Shown here: piece after piece, positions 61,657 to 64,000 of the stretch
Position numbering within the stretch: the stretch's first letter is position 1
How the letters are laid out: every line of letters begins with the position of its first letter
Assembly: GCF_024722015.1 (NCBI RefSeq)
Contig: NZ_JANQBD010000012.1
Location: 180,290-244,289 of the forward strand
Origin: Paenibacillus radicis (ex Xue et al. 2023)
GTDB lineage: Bacteria > Bacillota > Bacilli > Paenibacillales > NBRC-103111
Direction: 5' to 3'
DNA: 64,000 nt
Made by a program: the position numbers and the translations under genes
The notes under the pieces: generated by a model
The model's database searches: none
Told to the model about the DNA's origin: nothing
Seen by the model: the letters and a program-made list of their open reading frames with translations, nothing else

Positions 61657-62064
61657 TTATATTCTATGTTTTATTGGGATTACTAATTTAAGTGCAGACC
61701 ATGTCTCATCTACAGCACAAACTTTAACATCCACCAATTCGTTATTTAAGGCTGTATTTCTTATCACATCTTCATTAATATCTGTTGGGATCTTGGAGGA
61801 TTTCTTTGGCCAAGAGATCCACAGCATACCATTCTGCTTCATTTGGCTTTTAATTTCCAGGTACTTTTCATATTCAGACTTGGATTTCACAAAAATATGT
61901 ATAAAGTCTATTTGTTCTTCAGTCTGCTCCACTTTCTCAATAGTCGAAGGCAAAGTTCCGAGAATCTCCCAATAATTATTCGGTTCGTTCACCACACATA
62001 TTGTATATCCTTCTTTAATTCCAAGCTTTTTGATAAGCGGAGTTCCTGAATATCCTGCATTCAT
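61657..62064 (-). CDS. DUF3052-like protein
   Basis: 135 residues. 'NAGYSGTPLIKKLGIKEGYT' at the start, then 'FIHIFVKSKSEYEKYL', 'NGMLWISWPKKSSKIPTDI' and 'KVCAVDETWSALKLVI', as in the DUF3052 family of small proteins with no known function. The ATG at 62064 follows GGTGAGG; an upstream TTG frame is not needed. Confidence 0.75.
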   Translation of the reverse strand: MNAGYSGTPLIKKLGIKEGYTICVVNEPNNYWEILGTLPSTIEKVEQTEEQIDFIHIFVKSKSEYEKYLEIKSQMKQNGMLWISWPKKSSKIPTDINEDVIRNTALNNELVDVKVCAVDETWSALKLVIPIKHRI

Positions 62065-62184
62065 AAATATCCTCACCTTCAAATTGGTTTTTTCCTTAAT
62101 GGATGTAGCATATAACTTTTTTATGTTCCTGATGCCTTACGGACTTAAGCTCGTTTCTTAAAGCTAATTCCATTATTGAACTTA

Positions 62185-62850
62185 TTAGATTTCTTTGATT
62201 ATCTCTTTAGGTTTATCAATCTTCTTATAGTTACTTTCTACATACGTATTGAACCATATAGCATGGTAAACTCGTAAACCTGCGCTATTGGCTCCGTCCA
62301 GCTCATTTGAACCGCCATCTCCAACAAAAATGGTTTCTTCCGGCGTCACTGACAAGCCTTCACATGCTAGCTGGTATATTTTCACATCAGGCTTGGCTAT
62401 CCCAACTTCATACGAAAAAATTATTTTGTCAAAATACTGAGCCAGCATACTTCCATGCCAATATCTAACTTCCTCTTCCGTGCAATTGCTAATTAGACCT
62501 ATCTTAATGTTATTATTTCGAAGATTCTCTAGTAGCTCAATTATGTCCGAACGAATATTAACGAATGGAATCATCTTCTCTTGAATTCTTTCCTGATACA
62601 AATATTGAACAGCTTCATCGTAATATTTCAAGTTTCGATTCTCCAAAATATCCTTTAGAACCGCGGGATAATCAGAAAAAAAACCTGTCATTCTCTTCTG
62701 CTGACGACTACCCCATTCTTTCTTAAACTCTTCTGCAGCAAGCCCTAATAATTCCATATAATTATAAGACCGATTTGATATTCTTCTTCCGTCTGAAAAC
62801 TCAGTTATTAACGTTTCAAATAAATCAAAGAAGATAGCTTTGGTCTTCAG
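62185..62850 (-). CDS. HAD-family hydrolase; probable CTG start
   Basis: About 221 residues if translation begins at the CTG at 62850, where AAGGAG lies nine bases upstream and a TAA closes the frame just before. This start is required to include the catalytic 'AIFFDLFETLITEF' (nucleophile Asp near residue 9). Later motifs are intact: 'IGLISNCT', 'GIAKPDVKIY', 'FVGDGGSNELDGA'. The first in-frame ATG (62757) would remove the active-site Asp. Probably a phosphatase or dehalogenase-like enzyme. Confidence 0.75.
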   Translation of the reverse strand: MKTKAIFFDLFETLITEFSDGRRISNRSYNYMELLGLAAEEFKKEWGSRQQKRMTGFFSDYPAVLKDILENRNLKYYDEAVQYLYQERIQEKMIPFVNIRSDIIELLENLRNNNIKIGLISNCTEEEVRYWHGSMLAQYFDKIIFSYEVGIAKPDVKIYQLACEGLSVTPEETIFVGDGGSNELDGANSAGLRVYHAIWFNTYVESNYKKIDKPKEIIKEI

Positions 62851-62859
62851 TTATATCAG

Positions 62860-62865
62860 CTCCTT
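62860..62865 (-). promoter_or_regulatory. Ribosome binding site implying a CTG start
   Basis: AAGGAG on the minus strand, nine bases before the CTG at 62850 that opens the HAD frame; no ATG, GTG or TTG lies between the in-frame stop and the DLFETL motif. Confidence 0.5.
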
Positions 62866-62919
62866 GAATTGGTCTGCCCTCAAGACTTAAATCACTTCGG
62901 CCGAGTTTGGTTCTCTGAT

Positions 62920-63343
62920 CTACTTGCGAATACTATCTTCAAATGATTCCAAATAATATCCCCAGTCAGTCTGTTCATTCTCATATTTCCATAGTAGCTC
63001 TTTAAAAGTTACTACAGAATTCCCAAAACGAGTAAATAACAGGTCCTTTACATCATTAAAATTCTTACCTTCATGCAATAAATCATCTATACAGTACTCA
63101 TCAGGAACATATATACCTTCTCCTAATATGGGATATAATTGAAAACATAAATTTCTTATAGATTCTCGTAAATCTGAGTCTGATAAAAATCTCTTCCAAA
63201 TGCGTCCAACTCCATTTCAACTTTTTATTTGCAGTAACGCAGTCACCCTTAAAAGTAATATTCTTATTCATAAAATCTTGTAAAATCATAATTTCATCAA
63301 AAGAAAGCTGATGACCAAACATGGCAGTAAAATTGACTCCCAT
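62920..63343 (-). pseudogene. Frameshifted gene of unknown function
   Basis: An ATG frame at 63343 ('MGVNFTAMFGHQLSFDEI', '...ANKKLKWSW') loses sense after about 50 codons, while another minus frame continues ('WKRFLSDSDLRESIRNL', 'FGNSVVTFKELLWKYENEQT', 'GYYLESFEDSIRK') to a TAG at 62920. A one-base change near the A5 run at about 63230 would join them into a protein of about 140 residues. No family recognised. Confidence 0.55.
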
Positions 63344-63668
63344 GAAAATGCCCCCTTTTATATGAACTGCATATATCCTCTAACTTGTGAATTTCGTACA
63401 ATCCAGTTTTATGTATGTATTCGCGAACTTCATGTTAATTCCTTTTTATGGATAAAGCTTATACTCCGTAATAGGTATTGGATCATGGGGCTGTCCCAAA
63501 AGTCTTTTTGGAGGTGCTTTTATGGCTTTGCATTGTAGCTTTGCATGGCAGCTTTGCGAGCCCTCTCAAATATCAGGAAAATGTCAGGTTAATTTCTCCG
63601 AAAAATAGGGTTCCTAGCTATATAGCTGGAATTTCTCATGCTAATTCTAAGGATTTTGGCTGATTTCA
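63344..63668. other. Intergenic with a solitary IS/MITE end
   Basis: GGGGCTGTCCCAAAAGTC at 63487-63504 is identical to the right terminal repeat of the element at 9239-9370, without a partner nearby. A 61-codon plus-strand frame over it (63478-63663) is not supported. The remainder shows nothing else. Confidence 0.45.
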
Positions 63669-64000
63669 GGTAGCGTCAAGAAGTTTGTGTAAGGTAGGTT
63701 TATCCATCGGGACGATGGATAAGAAAAGTTAGTTGTTTGAATATTCAGACGTTATAAAGGGTGAGGGTGCAGCCCAAGCGAAGGCGCGGGAGCTGGTTTT
63801 TTATTCCACCTCAGGTGTGGAGGATGGATAGCGTTCTTCAAAAAGCTCCGTCAATTTCTTCTTGACTTCAAGGTCTCCAAATCCTCGGATGACTCGATCT
63901 GCGAATCTTTCGTTATAATCGATTGTGTCTAAATAAACAATCTTTTCTGCAGCGTCTATATTGGTTAGACTGTTCATTGGTTTTAACCGCTTGCGGAACT
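63669..64000. mobile_element. IS256-family insertion sequence, one end only
   Basis: The 3' end of an IS cut by the window edge. The terminal sequence GGTAGCGTCAAGAAGTTTG (63669-63687) resembles IS256-family inverted repeats (reverse strand '...ACACAAA...TTGACGCTACC'). A perfect 9-bp hairpin, TTATCCATC/GATGGATAA, lies at 63700-63722 between this end and the transposase stop. Confidence 0.6.
63801..64000 (-). CDS. Transposase, IS256/Mutator family (C-terminal part, 5' end beyond window)
   Basis: 66 codons to the TAA at 63801: 'FRKRLKPMNSLTNIDAAEKI', 'VYLDTIDYNERFADRVIRGF', 'KKKLTELFEERYP'. This resembles the C-terminus of Mutator-type transposases of Bacillota. The catalytic DDE residues are outside the window. 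Confidence 0.6.
   Translation of the reverse strand, partial: FRKRLKPMNSLTNIDAAEKIVYLDTIDYNERFADRVIRGFGDLEVKKKLTELFEERYPSSTPEVE

Noticed and set aside
63478..63663. 61-codon plus-strand ORF at the solitary IS end
   Set aside because: It runs across the inverted-repeat end, has no ribosome binding site and no family.

Overview
The window looks like an accessory carbohydrate-utilisation island from a Paenibacillaceae-type Bacillota (Paenibacillus or Cohnella-like). The reasons are moderate-to-low GC, strong AGGAGG-type ribosome binding sites, repeated SBP-LplB-LplC sugar transporters without their own ATPase, YesN/YesM-type regulators, and secreted pectate lyases with Thr-Pro linkers. This assignment is an inference from gene content; there is no rRNA or tRNA to anchor it. 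No CRISPR array and no prophage were seen.

Layout. (1) 1-8.5 kb: two secreted pectate lyases (PL1, cut by the left edge; PL9) with near-identical N-terminal modules and Thr-Pro linkers flank a membrane glycosyltransferase operon (a two-module GT-C/PMT fusion, a DPM1-like GT2, and GtrA) and a G/T-only minisatellite. (2) 8.5-9.4 kb: inverted-repeat and MITE-like sequence. (3) 9.4-17.5 kb: operon Gfo/Idh/MocA - SBP - LplB - LplC - phytanoyl-CoA-dioxygenase-like - AraC, with a divergent AraC gene. (4) 17.5-24.8 kb (locus A): two small VOC proteins - MalE/F/G-type transporter - VOC - SDR - TolB-like propeller - two-domain VOC. (5) 24.8-28.8 kb: Gfo - FGGY kinase - ThuA, followed by a decayed sugar isomerase/epimerase. 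(6) 29.1-30.7 kb: two paralogous DeoR regulators that converge tail to tail. (7) 29.9-38.4 kb: sugar or sugar-acid catabolic operon (FucI-like, Zn-ADH, cupin, Gfo, PTE-like lactonase, shikimate-DH-like, cupin PGI, D-2-hydroxyacid DH, DeoR). (8) 38.6-45.9 kb (locus B): SBP - LplB - LplC - VOC - VOC - SDR - ThuA - UPF0303 - SDR. (9) 46.2-49.0 kb: YesM/YesN two-component system. (10) 49.3-59.3 kb: LplB - LplC - membrane AraC sensor - SBP - two Zn-PLC-fold paralogues - DUF6282 - TIM-barrel glycosidase-like protein. (11) 59.6-64 kb: deletion scar of a second yesN/lpl operon, then small stress-type genes, decayed genes, and an IS256-family end cut by the right edge.

How it may work together. Pectin is cut outside the cell. 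Oligosaccharides or glycosides enter by four binding-protein transporters that must borrow an ATPase encoded elsewhere (MsmX type, inferred). Three Gfo/Idh/MocA oxidoreductases, two ThuA proteins, kinases, isomerases and dehydrogenases process them, probably in part by oxidation to keto-glycosides. The most novel-looking element is the twice-occurring module of a 'Q-type' VOC, a 'K-type' VOC and an SDR, attached to two unrelated transporter types (loci A and B). Candidate CcpA cre sites (8482, 16079, 25047, 45951) suggest shared catabolite repression, and a recurring ATAACAAA-type motif near 25.3, 28.9, 37.0 and 38.5 kb may be the DeoR operator.
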